Notes under the pieces: model-generated
What the model was told of the DNA's origin: nothing
The model's input: only the letters and a program-made list of their open reading frames with translations
Databases searched by the model: none
Shown here: one piece after another, positions 52,673 through 61,393 of the stretch
How the letters are laid out: the number at the start of each line of letters is the position of its first letter
How positions within the stretch are numbered: position 1 is the stretch's first letter
Origin: Mogibacterium kristiansenii
Lineage (GTDB): Bacteria > Bacillota > Clostridia > Peptostreptococcales > Anaerovoracaceae
Assembly: GCF_009695905.1 (NCBI RefSeq)
Contig: NZ_VUNA01000005.1
Coordinates: forward strand, 1 to 64,000
Length of the DNA: 64,000 nucleotides
Direction of reading: 5' to 3'
Made by a program: the position numbers and the translations under genes

Positions 52673-52688
52673 ATTCAGTTCGACTAAC
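52673..52688 (+). promoter_or_regulatory. Operator-like motif at GPH promoter
   Basis: ATTCAGTTCGACTAAC, 10 bp after the -10; matches the left half of the palindrome at 52550 in 11 of 12 bases over TTCAGTTC(A/G)ACT. The right half is not conserved. Confidence 0.5.
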
Positions 52689-52761
52689 AAAAACTATATG
52701 CAAAATTTGTTATTAAGATGAAAGGTGTTAAAGAAAACACATATTCATGAGAGGTAAAGAT

Positions 52762-54237
52762 ATGGAAAACAGTCAAAAATTACCGATTCGAATTAAGTTT
52801 GCCATGGCCTATGGAGACTTCGGAAAGAGCACATTGAACATCCTGAATGCATTCTTCCTTCTGTGGTTCTACACCGATGTGGCAAAGATTCCGGCAGCGG
52901 CTGCTACCGTAATCATGGTCATCGCAAAGGTATGGGATGCGATTAACGACCCGATGATGGGTGTCATATTGGATAAGACCGTTTCAAAAGAAGGAAAATG
53001 TCGTGCATGGCTGAAGTATCTGTCCGTTCCGGCCGGCATATGCGTGGCGCTCAGCTACTGGGCACCGCACCTGAAGCAGAGCCATCTGATCATCTTTGTT
53101 GCCATCACCTACCTGTTCCAGGGCATGGCACAGACCGCCACCAACGTGCCGTTCAACACATTGCTGGCAAGAATTACAACGGATAAGGACGAGAGAGTGA
53201 AGCTGGGACAGTGGAGAGGATACGGAAATACCATCGCCAGCGTACTGGTTACCGCAACCGCGCTGCCGTTCGTAAAGCTGATCGGCGGAGGAGACCAGAC
53301 CAAGGGATTCTTCATCTTCGCCATCATCTGCGGCGTAATCTATGCGACTTCTTTCCTCACCGTATACGCAGCCAGCAAGGGCTTTGAAGAACCTTCCTAT
53401 AAGCTGGACAAGAACAGCGGGGATGAAAGAATTAAAGAAGAGGCGGAGAAGCAGAGCGTGAGCGCCATCCTCAAGGCACTGATTACCAACAAATACGCCC
53501 TGTTCGTATGCGTGGTAAACATCATGTTCATGATCTACAACGCGCTGAACGGTGCGTCTATGGTATACTACCTGCAGTACGACCTGCACAATACCAACCT
53601 GATGGGGGTGTATTCCACCATGTCGTCGATCATCAGCTTTATCGCCATCGTGGGAATGGGATATATGGGCAAAAAATTCGGAAATGCCATGTCCTGCTCC
53701 ATCTCCAGTATTGTGCTGGTCATCAGCTTTGGGCTCCGTTTCATCACCCACGATGCCAGCCTGCCGATTCTGTTCTTCTGCTGGGGCTGTGAGGGAATCG
53801 GTGTAGGTCTGTTCGCACAGATGATCTACCAGTGCGCACTGGACTCAATGACTTACGGCGAATGGAAGAGCGGCGTGGACAACGGCGGAACCATCATGTC
53901 CATCTTCACCTTTGCGCAGAAAGCCGGACTGGCCGGCGGTGGAATTCTGGCAAGCTCCCTGCTCACCGCATTCCACTATCAGGCATCCGCTTCCGAACAG
54001 AGCCAGGCGATTCAGAACCTGTTCTTTGCTGAAATCGTTACCATTCCGCTGATAATTTTCATCATTCTGGTGTTCGCATTCTATCGTCTGTCCAAGCTGG
54101 AGAAGCAGCTGCCGGAAATGCAGGCGGAAATCGATGCTCGCAAAGCAGCGGAAGAAAAGCTCATCGAGGCAGTTGCGACGGAAGAAGCTCTTGCCGAAAC
54201 CGCAGCAGCCGAAACACCGGAAGTTCCGGAAAAGTAA
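52762..54237 (+). CDS. GPH-family (MelB-type) cation symporter
   Basis: This 491-residue transporter has 12 membrane segments and family motifs: AYGDFGKSTLNILNAFFLLWFYTD at the N terminus and KVWDAINDPMMGVILDKT after TM2, the Na+/sugar site Asp positions of MelB. The C-terminal tail is Ala/Glu-rich. The family takes glycosides and related compounds, but neighbours here are three peptidases and no glycosidase, so a non-sugar substrate should be considered. ATG 52762 has GAGAGG upstream. Confidence 0.88.
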   Translation: MENSQKLPIRIKFAMAYGDFGKSTLNILNAFFLLWFYTDVAKIPAAAATVIMVIAKVWDAINDPMMGVILDKTVSKEGKCRAWLKYLSVPAGICVALSYWAPHLKQSHLIIFVAITYLFQGMAQTATNVPFNTLLARITTDKDERVKLGQWRGYGNTIASVLVTATALPFVKLIGGGDQTKGFFIFAIICGVIYATSFLTVYAASKGFEEPSYKLDKNSGDERIKEEAEKQSVSAILKALITNKYALFVCVVNIMFMIYNALNGASMVYYLQYDLHNTNLMGVYSTMSSIISFIAIVGMGYMGKKFGNAMSCSISSIVLVISFGLRFITHDASLPILFFCWGCEGIGVGLFAQMIYQCALDSMTYGEWKSGVDNGGTIMSIFTFAQKAGLAGGGILASSLLTAFHYQASASEQSQAIQNLFFAEIVTIPLIIFIILVFAFYRLSKLEKQLPEMQAEIDARKAAEEKLIEAVATEEALAETAAAETPEVPEK

Positions 54238-54258
54238 GAAATCATATTTTTTCAAGAC

Positions 54259-54290
54259 ACAGGGCGGCGGAATTTGCCGCTCTGTTTTGC
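54259..54290 (+). terminator. Hairpin between GPH transporter and dipeptidase genes
   Basis: ACAGGGCGGC pairs with GCCGCTCTGT (one mismatch) and is followed by TTTTGCT. Partial terminator; the next gene starts 16 nt later. Confidence 0.65.
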
Positions 54291-54305
54291 TAACAGGAGG
54301 AAAAA

Positions 54306-55592
54306 ATGAACGAGATGATTGAGGCACTGCAGAAGCTGGTGTCGTTTCAAAGCATTGCAAAGGAAGAGGGAACGGAATATCCCTACGGGAAAAAGGTCCA
54401 TGACGCCAAGGAATACGTGCTGGCGCTGGCAAAATCTTTCGGGATGCGGGTGACGGACGTACCGGGAAAGTACGCGTACATCGAAATCGGGGAGGGTCCT
54501 CGGCTGATCGGAATCCTGTCCCACCTGGATGTGGTGCCGGCGGGGGATGGCTGGACGCAGGATCCCTTCGGCGGTGAAATCGTGGATGGAAAAATTTACG
54601 GCCGGGGCACCACCGACGACAAAGGCCCTACCATCGCCGTGCTGTACGCCATGAAGGCCCTAAAAGAAAAAACCACTCTTCCGGCACGTATCCGGCTGAT
54701 TCTGGGGCAGACGGAGGAAAACGGGGAGTGGCGAGATATTGAAGCCTATACGGACGCGGAAGAAATTCCGGAATGTGGTTTTACCCCCGATGGTGATTTC
54801 CCGGCCATTCAAAATGAACTGGGGGCCATGGTTTTTCGGGTTCAGATGCCGCAGTCCGGGTTCCTTCAGGGCGAAGGGGGGACTGCACCCAATATGGTGC
54901 CGGAACGTGCTTGGGTAAAAACAGAATTCGGTACCTATGAGGCGTCCGGAAAGGCGTGCCACGGATGTGCGCCCTGGCTGGGTCTCAACGGGATTTCGGA
55001 ATTGATGGAGAAGGTGTATCAGGCGGAACCGGAGAACCGGTTCCTTCGGATGTATGCGGATTTGATTGGGAAAACCATTTACGGAGAGAAACTGGGAATC
55101 GCGGCAGAAGACGAGAGCGGAAAGCTCACGCTGAATGTGGGGCTCTTCGAAGTTCGGGATGAAACGGCGACTTTGATGGTGGATATCCGTTATCCGGCAA
55201 AGAAAAATCCGGATGAAATATCCGGATCCTTGGTTCGTCAATTCAGTTCGTATGGGGCATCCTGCGAATGCGTCTATCATGTTCGTCCGCTGTACACGCC
55301 GTCGGACAGCCCGGTGTTGGGCGCCCTGCTGTCCGCTTACCGGGAAGTGACCGGAGACGACAGCCGCCCGATTTCCATCGGCGGAGGGACTTATGCCAAA
55401 GCCATGCCCAATATGGTGGCCTTTGGGCCGAATTTTCCGGGGCATGAGAATCGAGAACACATGGACGATGAATACATCTTGGTGGAGGATTTCCTGAAAT
55501 TGGAGGAAATCTACGAACGGGCATTGGCTTATTTGCTGGATTCTTCCGATGCTGCTTCTTCCTCATCCAGAATCGACAGCGCTTTTGCGTAG
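54306..55592 (+). CDS. M20-family dipeptidase, PepV-like
   Basis: This 428-residue protein has LSHLDVVPAGDGW (near residue 72), RGTTDDKGPTIAVLYAMKAL (near 100), the Glu pair in QTEENGEWRD, TPDGDFP, and late GHENREHMDDEY. This set is typical of PepV/Xaa-His dipeptidases. GGAGGAAAAA precedes the ATG. The 3' end overlaps the leftward GntR gene by 64 bp (convergent). It likely completes peptide breakdown begun by PepT and M42. Confidence 0.88.
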   Translation: MNEMIEALQKLVSFQSIAKEEGTEYPYGKKVHDAKEYVLALAKSFGMRVTDVPGKYAYIEIGEGPRLIGILSHLDVVPAGDGWTQDPFGGEIVDGKIYGRGTTDDKGPTIAVLYAMKALKEKTTLPARIRLILGQTEENGEWRDIEAYTDAEEIPECGFTPDGDFPAIQNELGAMVFRVQMPQSGFLQGEGGTAPNMVPERAWVKTEFGTYEASGKACHGCAPWLGLNGISELMEKVYQAEPENRFLRMYADLIGKTIYGEKLGIAAEDESGKLTLNVGLFEVRDETATLMVDIRYPAKKNPDEISGSLVRQFSSYGASCECVYHVRPLYTPSDSPVLGALLSAYREVTGDDSRPISIGGGTYAKAMPNMVAFGPNFPGHENREHMDDEYILVEDFLKLEEIYERALAYLLDSSDAASSSSRIDSAFA

Positions 55593-56200
55593 GAAGATCC
55601 CACGTGTGTTCGCATCAGGTCCTCCGCCCGGTCCAATCGATTGTCCCGAATGGCACTTAGAATATCCTCGTGCTGCTTTAGAATTTCCCGGCGATTTTCT
55701 TCCTTAATTTCGTACTGATTTGAGAAGATGGTGGACTGGATGCGAATCTTCCGAGCTGCATCGGTGAGCCGGCCGTTCTGCGCTTCTTCGTACAGAATGC
55801 TGTGGAAGGCATCGCTGTAATAATTCCAGTAATTGTTTTCAATGGAAGCCCGGGCTCTTTCCATGCACAGTTCCAGTGCCGCCAGGGTGCTGAGACGGCG
55901 GGTCGGGGTGGTGGCCGCCCGGAGGGCAATCACATCGAATTCGGTGAGGAGCATGTAGATTTCTGCCAGGTCCTGGCGGGTGAATTCAATGACCCTCATG
56001 CCCGCATTGGAACGGTATTCAATCAATCCATCCTGCTGCAGGCGGAACAGGGCCTCTCGAATGGGCGAGGAACTGACACCGTACATTTCATGGAGTTTCT
56101 TGATGGTAAGTTTCTCCCCCGAAACCAGGGTTTTGTTCAAAATATCGTTTCGGATGGCGGTATATATTCTCTCGCTGACGGTTGAACTGTTGGCATTCAT
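55529..56200 (-). CDS. GntR-family (FCD) regulator 1
   Basis: This 223-residue protein has a GntR winged helix (SGEKLTIKKLHEMYGVSSSPIREALFRLQQDGLI) and an all-helical FCD domain. Metal-type residues are less complete than in the allantoin regulator (SDAFHSILYEEAQN; the last His is in MRTHVGSSYAKAL). Its 3' end lies inside the dipeptidase gene on the other strand. A similar regulator gene follows upstream at 56231; the pair may control the peptidase/GPH genes. Confidence 0.88.
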   Translation of the reverse strand: MNANSSTVSERIYTAIRNDILNKTLVSGEKLTIKKLHEMYGVSSSPIREALFRLQQDGLIEYRSNAGMRVIEFTRQDLAEIYMLLTEFDVIALRAATTPTRRLSTLAALELCMERARASIENNYWNYYSDAFHSILYEEAQNGRLTDAARKIRIQSTIFSNQYEIKEENRREILKQHEDILSAIRDNRLDRAEDLMRTHVGSSYAKALSILDEEEAASEESSK

Positions 56201-56230
56201 TTGTGTTATTCCTTTCTTCGCGGTCGTGTA

Positions 56231-56881
56231 CTAGCGGTTCTTTTTGTAGGAATCCAGAACCGACATCATGCTGAACTGGAGGTGTGCTCGAATCCGCTCG
56301 GCCGCCAGATCGAAATCCCGCTGCAGTACGGCATTGCAGATTCCTACATGGCGCCGATAGATCTGTTCCTCCGTTCCTTCGTGGGAATACATATGGGACA
56401 TGAGCTCCATGCGGGCGCTCATGCGTTCCGCCGTCTCATCCAGATACCGGTTATCCGAGAACTTGTAGAACACGTCGTGGAAGGTTCCCGATATCGCGCC
56501 CCAAGCTTCAAGATCTCCCTTTTCCAGCGCTTCCGCTTCTCGGTCCACAATGGATTGGAGCCGTTCCATTAACGGCGCCAGGGTGAAGGCACCGCTGCAG
56601 AAGCGAAGGGCCAGCACTTCCAGTTCGGCGGTGAACTGGAAAATTTCCCGGATTTCACTTTCGGAGAAGTCCGTCACCTTCATGCCTTTGTTGGGATGGT
56701 AGGTAACCAGTCCATCGGCGCTGAGGCGGGTGAGGGCTTCTCGAATCGGAGTATGGCTCACGTTGAATTGCTTCTTCAGCATGGTGAGGGTGAGGTTCTG
56801 TCCCGGCTTTAGCTCCTGGTGGGTGATGGCCCGGTACAGCTCGTTGTAGATTTCATTGGTTAAAGTACTGTCTGTTCCCAT
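56231..56881 (-). CDS. GntR-family (FCD) regulator 2
   Basis: This 216-residue paralogue of the next gene has GQNLTLTMLKKQFNVSHTPIREALTRLSADGLVTYHPNKGMKV and an FCD domain (GTFHDVFYKFSDN, RRHVGICNAV, RIRAHLQFSMMS). It is 30 bp ahead of regulator 1 and shares its promoter at 56918-56946. Confidence 0.88.
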   Translation of the reverse strand: MGTDSTLTNEIYNELYRAITHQELKPGQNLTLTMLKKQFNVSHTPIREALTRLSADGLVTYHPNKGMKVTDFSESEIREIFQFTAELEVLALRFCSGAFTLAPLMERLQSIVDREAEALEKGDLEAWGAISGTFHDVFYKFSDNRYLDETAERMSARMELMSHMYSHEGTEEQIYRRHVGICNAVLQRDFDLAAERIRAHLQFSMMSVLDSYKKNR

Positions 56882-56917
56882 TTTTTGAACCCTTTCTTTT
56901 CGGAATTATCTTCGTAA

Positions 56918-56946
56918 ATTTTATAATATTTGATGAAATATTACAA
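56918..56946 (-). promoter_or_regulatory. Promoter of the two GntR genes
   Basis: On the minus strand: TTGTAA, 17 bp, TAAAAT, about 37 bp ahead of the ATG at 56881. Confidence 0.7.
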
Positions 56947-56989
56947 TAGATTTGATAAAATAGTGAAGGCTTCCCGGAAATGCGGGGAG

Positions 56990-57018
56990 TTGGGGAGAAA
57001 ATATTTTTACTTTATAAT
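56990..57018 (+). promoter_or_regulatory. Promoter of the MATE gene
   Basis: TTGGGG, 17 bp, TATAAT; weak -35, perfect -10, 35 bp ahead of the ATG. Confidence 0.5.
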
Positions 57019-57052
57019 AAAAAATCGCGGTTTTGATGGGGATAGCAGATAG

Positions 57053-58438
57053 ATGGAACATAAAGATACGGTGAAAAACCTGACCCGGGGCAGTATTTCG
57101 AAGGCATTGATTCAAATGTCGCTACCGCTGATTGCTTCTCAGTTCGTTCAGATGGCATACAATTTAATCGATACTTTGTGGGTGAGCCGGCTGGGGATTG
57201 AAGCGGTGACGGCGGTGTCCACCGCGGGGCTGCTTCTTTTTCTGGCACAGGGAATTTGCATGATCGTGCAGACCGGGGCCCAGGTGCGTATCGGGATGCT
57301 GCTGGGAAAGAACGACCTGACGCAAGCACAGGTCGCTTCCGGGACGTCCATTACGCTGAACTGGATTATCATGCTGTTGTACGTTCTTCCGGTTCTGATA
57401 TTTCGGCATTCCATCGTGGGGTTCTACCATATTCAGAATGAGGTCATCGTTTCCTATACCGTCAGCTATCTCACCATCACCATCATCAGCGTGCTGTTCA
57501 TGGGATACAATTACGTGCTGCTGGGAATCTATACTGCGGCGGGGGACAGTCAGACGCCGTTTAAATACAATTTGGTGGGAATGATTCTCAACGTTATTCT
57601 GGACCCGGTTCTGATCTTCGGGCTGCTGGGTTCTCCGGCGCTGGGATCCGATGGCGCGGGTTATGCGACCCTGTTCTCTCAGATGGTGGTCAGCCTTTTG
57701 TATGCCCTGCGGGTGCATCGGGATCGGCATCTCTTTCGTGAGGGCAGTTTCCGCAGCCGCTATCGGATGAGCTGGGAAGAATGCAAAATCATTCTACGCT
57801 ACGGTTTTCCCGCTGCCATCCAGACGATTATCTTTGCCATGATTTCCAGCGTGCTGGGGAAGATGATCACGGTGTACGGCAATACCTATATCGGCATCCA
57901 GAGGGTGGCGACGCAGATTGAATCCGTCGCCTACATGACCGCCAACGCGTTTCAGGTGGCCATGACCTCTTTCGTGGCTCAGAACTTCGGTGCCGGAAAG
58001 GATAAGCGGATCCGCGACGGGTACCGTGTGGGTATCTATCTGATGCTGGTGCTGGGCGTGTTCACTACCTTACTGTTCATCTGTGAGGGACGGCCGCTGA
58101 TTAAATTGTTCTTTACGGATTCGCTGGCGATTGAAACCGGTACGGATTATCTTCGGATCATCGGATACTCGCAGATTTTCTACTGCCTGGAGGTGGTCGC
58201 TACCGGAACTTACCGTGGTATCGGCAAACCGATCGTACCGGCGGCCTGCAGCATTATCGGGAGCCTGCTCCGAATTCCGATGGCGGCAGCCTTCGGATGC
58301 GTCACCGGATTCTGGTGGGCAATCTGCATTTCCACCGTTATCAAGGGATTGGCGGTGCCGATTCTCCTGCATTTTGAGATGAAGAAGGAATCGTTGGTTG
58401 ATTCACCGCATAAGAAAAAGACCGGTATCCGAATTTGA
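57053..58438 (+). CDS. MATE-family efflux transporter
   Basis: This 461-residue protein has 12 membrane segments and the DinF/NorM-type pattern: GSISKALIQMSLPLIASQFVQMAYNLIDTLWVSRLG at the N terminus and the matching second-half start near residue 235 (ILRYGFPAAIQTIIFAMISSVLGKMI). It exports cationic compounds by Na+ or H+ antiport. The stop codon lies in the loop of the terminator that follows. Confidence 0.92.
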   Translation: MEHKDTVKNLTRGSISKALIQMSLPLIASQFVQMAYNLIDTLWVSRLGIEAVTAVSTAGLLLFLAQGICMIVQTGAQVRIGMLLGKNDLTQAQVASGTSITLNWIIMLLYVLPVLIFRHSIVGFYHIQNEVIVSYTVSYLTITIISVLFMGYNYVLLGIYTAAGDSQTPFKYNLVGMILNVILDPVLIFGLLGSPALGSDGAGYATLFSQMVVSLLYALRVHRDRHLFREGSFRSRYRMSWEECKIILRYGFPAAIQTIIFAMISSVLGKMITVYGNTYIGIQRVATQIESVAYMTANAFQVAMTSFVAQNFGAGKDKRIRDGYRVGIYLMLVLGVFTTLLFICEGRPLIKLFFTDSLAIETGTDYLRIIGYSQIFYCLEVVATGTYRGIGKPIVPAACSIIGSLLRIPMAAAFGCVTGFWWAICISTVIKGLAVPILLHFEMKKESLVDSPHKKKTGIRI

Positions 58439-58462
58439 AAGGACTCGGATATCGGTCTTTTT
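58415..58462. terminator. Bidirectional terminator overlapping the MATE stop
   Basis: AAAAAGACCGGTATCCGA pairs with TCGGATATCGGTCTTTTT. The left arm encodes the last MATE codons; it also ends the leftward ABC-F gene 3 nt away. Confidence 0.85.
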
Positions 58463-58464
58463 GC

Positions 58465-60057
58465 CTAGACACCCAGCACTTCCCGGGCTTCGTCGAATTT
58501 GTTCTTCAGAATCAGGCGGTTCACCTTTCGCTCGGTGTCGATGCGGTTCCGTTCCTGTTCGAAGATATCACTGCCAAAATACTTCTTGTAGATGGATTTC
58601 CGGTACGCTCGGCCGCTCATCTCCCGCAGGGTACCGTTCTCCAGAATGAAGATTCGCTGCGCGCAGTCGGTGACGGTGAAAAAGTCGTGGGAGACCATGA
58701 GCACCGTTCCCCGGTATTCCGTCAGCGCCTGTTCCAGGGCAATTTGGGCGTCGCAGTCCAGGTGGCTGGTGGGTTCATCCAGCAGCAGGGTATCGTAATC
58801 GCCTCCGCAGATTTCCTCCAGCTGCGCCATGTTTCGTTCGCCTCCGGACAGCTGCAGCGTGTCGTCGGATTCGGTAATCTGTCGGAAATAGCCCACCTTG
58901 CCGCCGTTTTCTTTTTCCGAAAGCATGCGGTAAATGTCCCGCAGGATACTGGATTTGCCGGTGCCGTTGGCGCCCACGATGGCGATTTTGTCCCCCTTGT
59001 TCACGGTAAAGGAGACGTCCCGCAGCAGTTCGTCCTCATAGGAGAGGGAATAGTTCTCTACGGTAAAAGCAATTCCGTCTTCCGGAGAGACTTCCGGGAA
59101 GGCAAAGGAATGATTCGGAATCTCCAGGAACGGATCCTCGCCCCGCAGGTTTTTCATCCGCTCCACCAGTTTCTTTCGAGCCTGCAGCTGCTTGCCCTTC
59201 TTCGGGTCGGAGGTGAATTCCGCGCCCTTCCGAAGGCGGTTCACCAGTTGCTGCTGAGCTTCGATGTAATCGTCGAAATCTTTGGTCACTTCAAAAACAT
59301 CGATTCGGGTTTCCAGCAGCCAGCGGCTGTATTCCGGATAGGAACCGGCGTATTCCTGGAGCTGCATGTTCTCGATGTGAAGGACCTTGTCGAAGCACTG
59401 ACTGAGAAGCAGGCGGCTGTGGGTGATGGTGAGAACGGTTCCGTCGTAGCTGTTGATCAGATGCACCAGCCCAATCAGGTTCTCGAAATCCAGGAACACG
59501 TCCGGCTCGTCCATGATCAGGAGCTGCGGCTTCAGCAGCATATTTCGGATGATGTACAGCAGCTTGTATTCGCCGCCACTGACGGAACCTACGGAATTCT
59601 CCGCGATGGCGGAAAGTCCGGCGGTATGAAGCTGCTTCCGGATGTTGGCATCGTAGTTGTATCCGTCCACCGCATCGATGCGGTCCATCAGGACCTGAAA
59701 TTCTTCGTACAGCTTGTCCGGGTTCTCCGCTTCGCCCATCTTCTGAGCCATCGCATCGGATTCCCCCAGCAGTTCCACAAATGGTTTTGCCAGAAATTCA
59801 AAGACGGTGGCATCGCCGGTTTCATGCTCCACAAACTGGCCCACATAGCCCGTTCGGAAATCACCGCTGCGGCGAATCAGCCCTTCGTAGGTGTATTTTT
59901 CCTCATCCATCAGAAGATGTACCAGAGAACTCTTGCCGCAGCCGTTGCTTCCGATGAGCACGGCATGTTCCCCGGGTTCAATGGTAAAGGAAATATTTTC
60001 GTATAGATCTTTCTCCGGATAACCGAAGGATACTTTTTCAAATTCGATGAGTGCCAT
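58465..60057 (-). CDS. ABC-F family ATPase 2
   Basis: This 530-residue ABC-F protein has Walker A GSNGCGKSS and GANGTGKSS, signatures VSGGEYK and LSGGERN, Walker B IMDEPDVFLD and LLDEPTSHLD, and a charged linker near 255-315 (RLRKGAEFTSDPKKGKQLQARK). Domain 1 replaces the usual TNHLD by DVFLD but keeps both catalytic acids. It acts at the ribosome; a role in antibiotic protection is possible, more so next to a MATE exporter. GAAAGGA precedes the ATG. Confidence 0.88.
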   Translation of the reverse strand: MALIEFEKVSFGYPEKDLYENISFTIEPGEHAVLIGSNGCGKSSLVHLLMDEEKYTYEGLIRRSGDFRTGYVGQFVEHETGDATVFEFLAKPFVELLGESDAMAQKMGEAENPDKLYEEFQVLMDRIDAVDGYNYDANIRKQLHTAGLSAIAENSVGSVSGGEYKLLYIIRNMLLKPQLLIMDEPDVFLDFENLIGLVHLINSYDGTVLTITHSRLLLSQCFDKVLHIENMQLQEYAGSYPEYSRWLLETRIDVFEVTKDFDDYIEAQQQLVNRLRKGAEFTSDPKKGKQLQARKKLVERMKNLRGEDPFLEIPNHSFAFPEVSPEDGIAFTVENYSLSYEDELLRDVSFTVNKGDKIAIVGANGTGKSSILRDIYRMLSEKENGGKVGYFRQITESDDTLQLSGGERNMAQLEEICGGDYDTLLLDEPTSHLDCDAQIALEQALTEYRGTVLMVSHDFFTVTDCAQRIFILENGTLREMSGRAYRKSIYKKYFGSDIFEQERNRIDTERKVNRLILKNKFDEAREVLGV

Positions 60058-60154
60058 GATGTTCCTTTCGTTGTGAAAATAGTCTGTTTCATTATATCAG
60101 ATTCTATGGAAATTGCGTACACCAAATTATCATGTGGAATGGGCGGAAATCTGT

Positions 60155-60160
60155 TATAAT
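60155..60160 (+). promoter_or_regulatory. -10 element for the DUF4317 gene
   Basis: A TATAAT lies 37 bp ahead of the ATG. No good -35 is seen at 17 bp. Confidence 0.45.
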
Positions 60161-60197
60161 AGGGAAGTTGTTAAAAAAAAGAAGGGGTTACTATAGA

Positions 60198-61352
60198 ATG
60201 AATCGGAAAGAAATCAGGGAAATCAAGAAGCGGATTCGTCCGGAGATGGATAATTTCGGCCATGTGTACGGCTGTTACGTGAATGCGGCACGGGAAATCG
60301 TGTCGGACATGGATATGCAGGTGATTCAAATGGATCGGGAGGAAAAGGAGATGTATTCTCAACTGTTCCGAAAGACCCTGTCCGGTGGCCTGGGGCGGAA
60401 TCTGATGAATATCGATTTCACTACGGCGCAGGTAGAAAGCAGCGATGAGCATCGGCTGCTGCAGGGTCTGCGCATGAGCGGGTTGAAGGATGAGAACCTG
60501 CGGCAGGTGCTGTATCGGAGAATTATCGATTCCCTGACTCCGGAGGAGACCGGCTACGTGATTCTGCTTCTGGCGGATACCTACGATGTGCCGTACAAAT
60601 CCGGAAACGATGAGGAATGGGATGAGGATTCCACGGATCAGTTCGATTATTTCATCTGCACCATCTGTCCGGTGAAGGATTCCAAAGCGGCTCTTCGGTA
60701 CATGGCGGAGGACAAGCAGTTCCGAGGCGCGGCGACGGGAAGCATTCTGTCCAATCCGCAGATGGGATTTATGTTCCCGTGTTTCGATGACCGAACCACC
60801 AATATCTACGGAGCCCTGTATTACAGCAGAAGTTCCTCGGAGATTCACGAAGAGCTGATTCAGGCGCTCTTCAATGCGGCTCAACCGCCGATTGCGCCGG
60901 AGAAGCAGAAGAATGCCTTCGGCGGTGCCCTGAGCGAGGCGTTGGAGGAGGAGTGCAGCCTGGAAGTGGTTCAGGCGGTGACCAATTCTCTCCGTCAGCG
61001 AATCGAGGAGCACAAGGAAAGCCGGGATCCCAACGTGCCGGTGATTCTCATCGATGAGGTGAATGAAATCCTGAAGGACAGCGGGGTTTCGGAGGAACGG
61101 ATTGAAACCTTCGGCGAGACCTGTCGGAAGTATTTTGGCGAGGAAGAGGCGCTGAATCCCAATAATATCATCGAAAAAAGAAAATTCCGAGTGCACACTC
61201 CGGAGGCGGATATCGCGGTGGATCCGGAGCAGATCTATTCGGTGAAAACTCAGGTTATCGACGGTCGGGAGTACCTGTTGATTCCGCTGTGCGAAGGGGT
61301 CACGGTGAACGGCGTGGATGTGAGTGTGGTAGAATCGGAAGCGCAGGAATAA
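60198..61352 (+). CDS. DUF4317 family protein
   Basis: This 384-residue cytoplasmic protein is of a family common in clostridia and of unknown function. It starts MNRKEIREIKKRI and has the conserved FDYFICTICPVKDSKAAL (near residue 152) and PCFDDRTTNIYGALYYSRSS. ATG 60198 has AAGGGG upstream; the longer reading from 60132 crosses the -10. The C-terminal half is rich in charged helices. Transcribed alone and closed by a terminator. Confidence 0.82.
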   Translation: MNRKEIREIKKRIRPEMDNFGHVYGCYVNAAREIVSDMDMQVIQMDREEKEMYSQLFRKTLSGGLGRNLMNIDFTTAQVESSDEHRLLQGLRMSGLKDENLRQVLYRRIIDSLTPEETGYVILLLADTYDVPYKSGNDEEWDEDSTDQFDYFICTICPVKDSKAALRYMAEDKQFRGAATGSILSNPQMGFMFPCFDDRTTNIYGALYYSRSSSEIHEELIQALFNAAQPPIAPEKQKNAFGGALSEALEEECSLEVVQAVTNSLRQRIEEHKESRDPNVPVILIDEVNEILKDSGVSEERIETFGETCRKYFGEEEALNPNNIIEKRKFRVHTPEADIAVDPEQIYSVKTQVIDGREYLLIPLCEGVTVNGVDVSVVESEAQE

Positions 61353-61393
61353 AAAAAGAAGTGTTTTGCAGCGGCAAAACACTTCTTTTTTTT
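61351..61393. terminator. Bidirectional terminator
   Basis: GAAGTGTTTTGC and GCAAAACACTTC form a 12-bp stem with an AGCG loop, with A run before and T run after. It ends the DUF4317 gene and the leftward antiporter gene. Confidence 0.9.
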
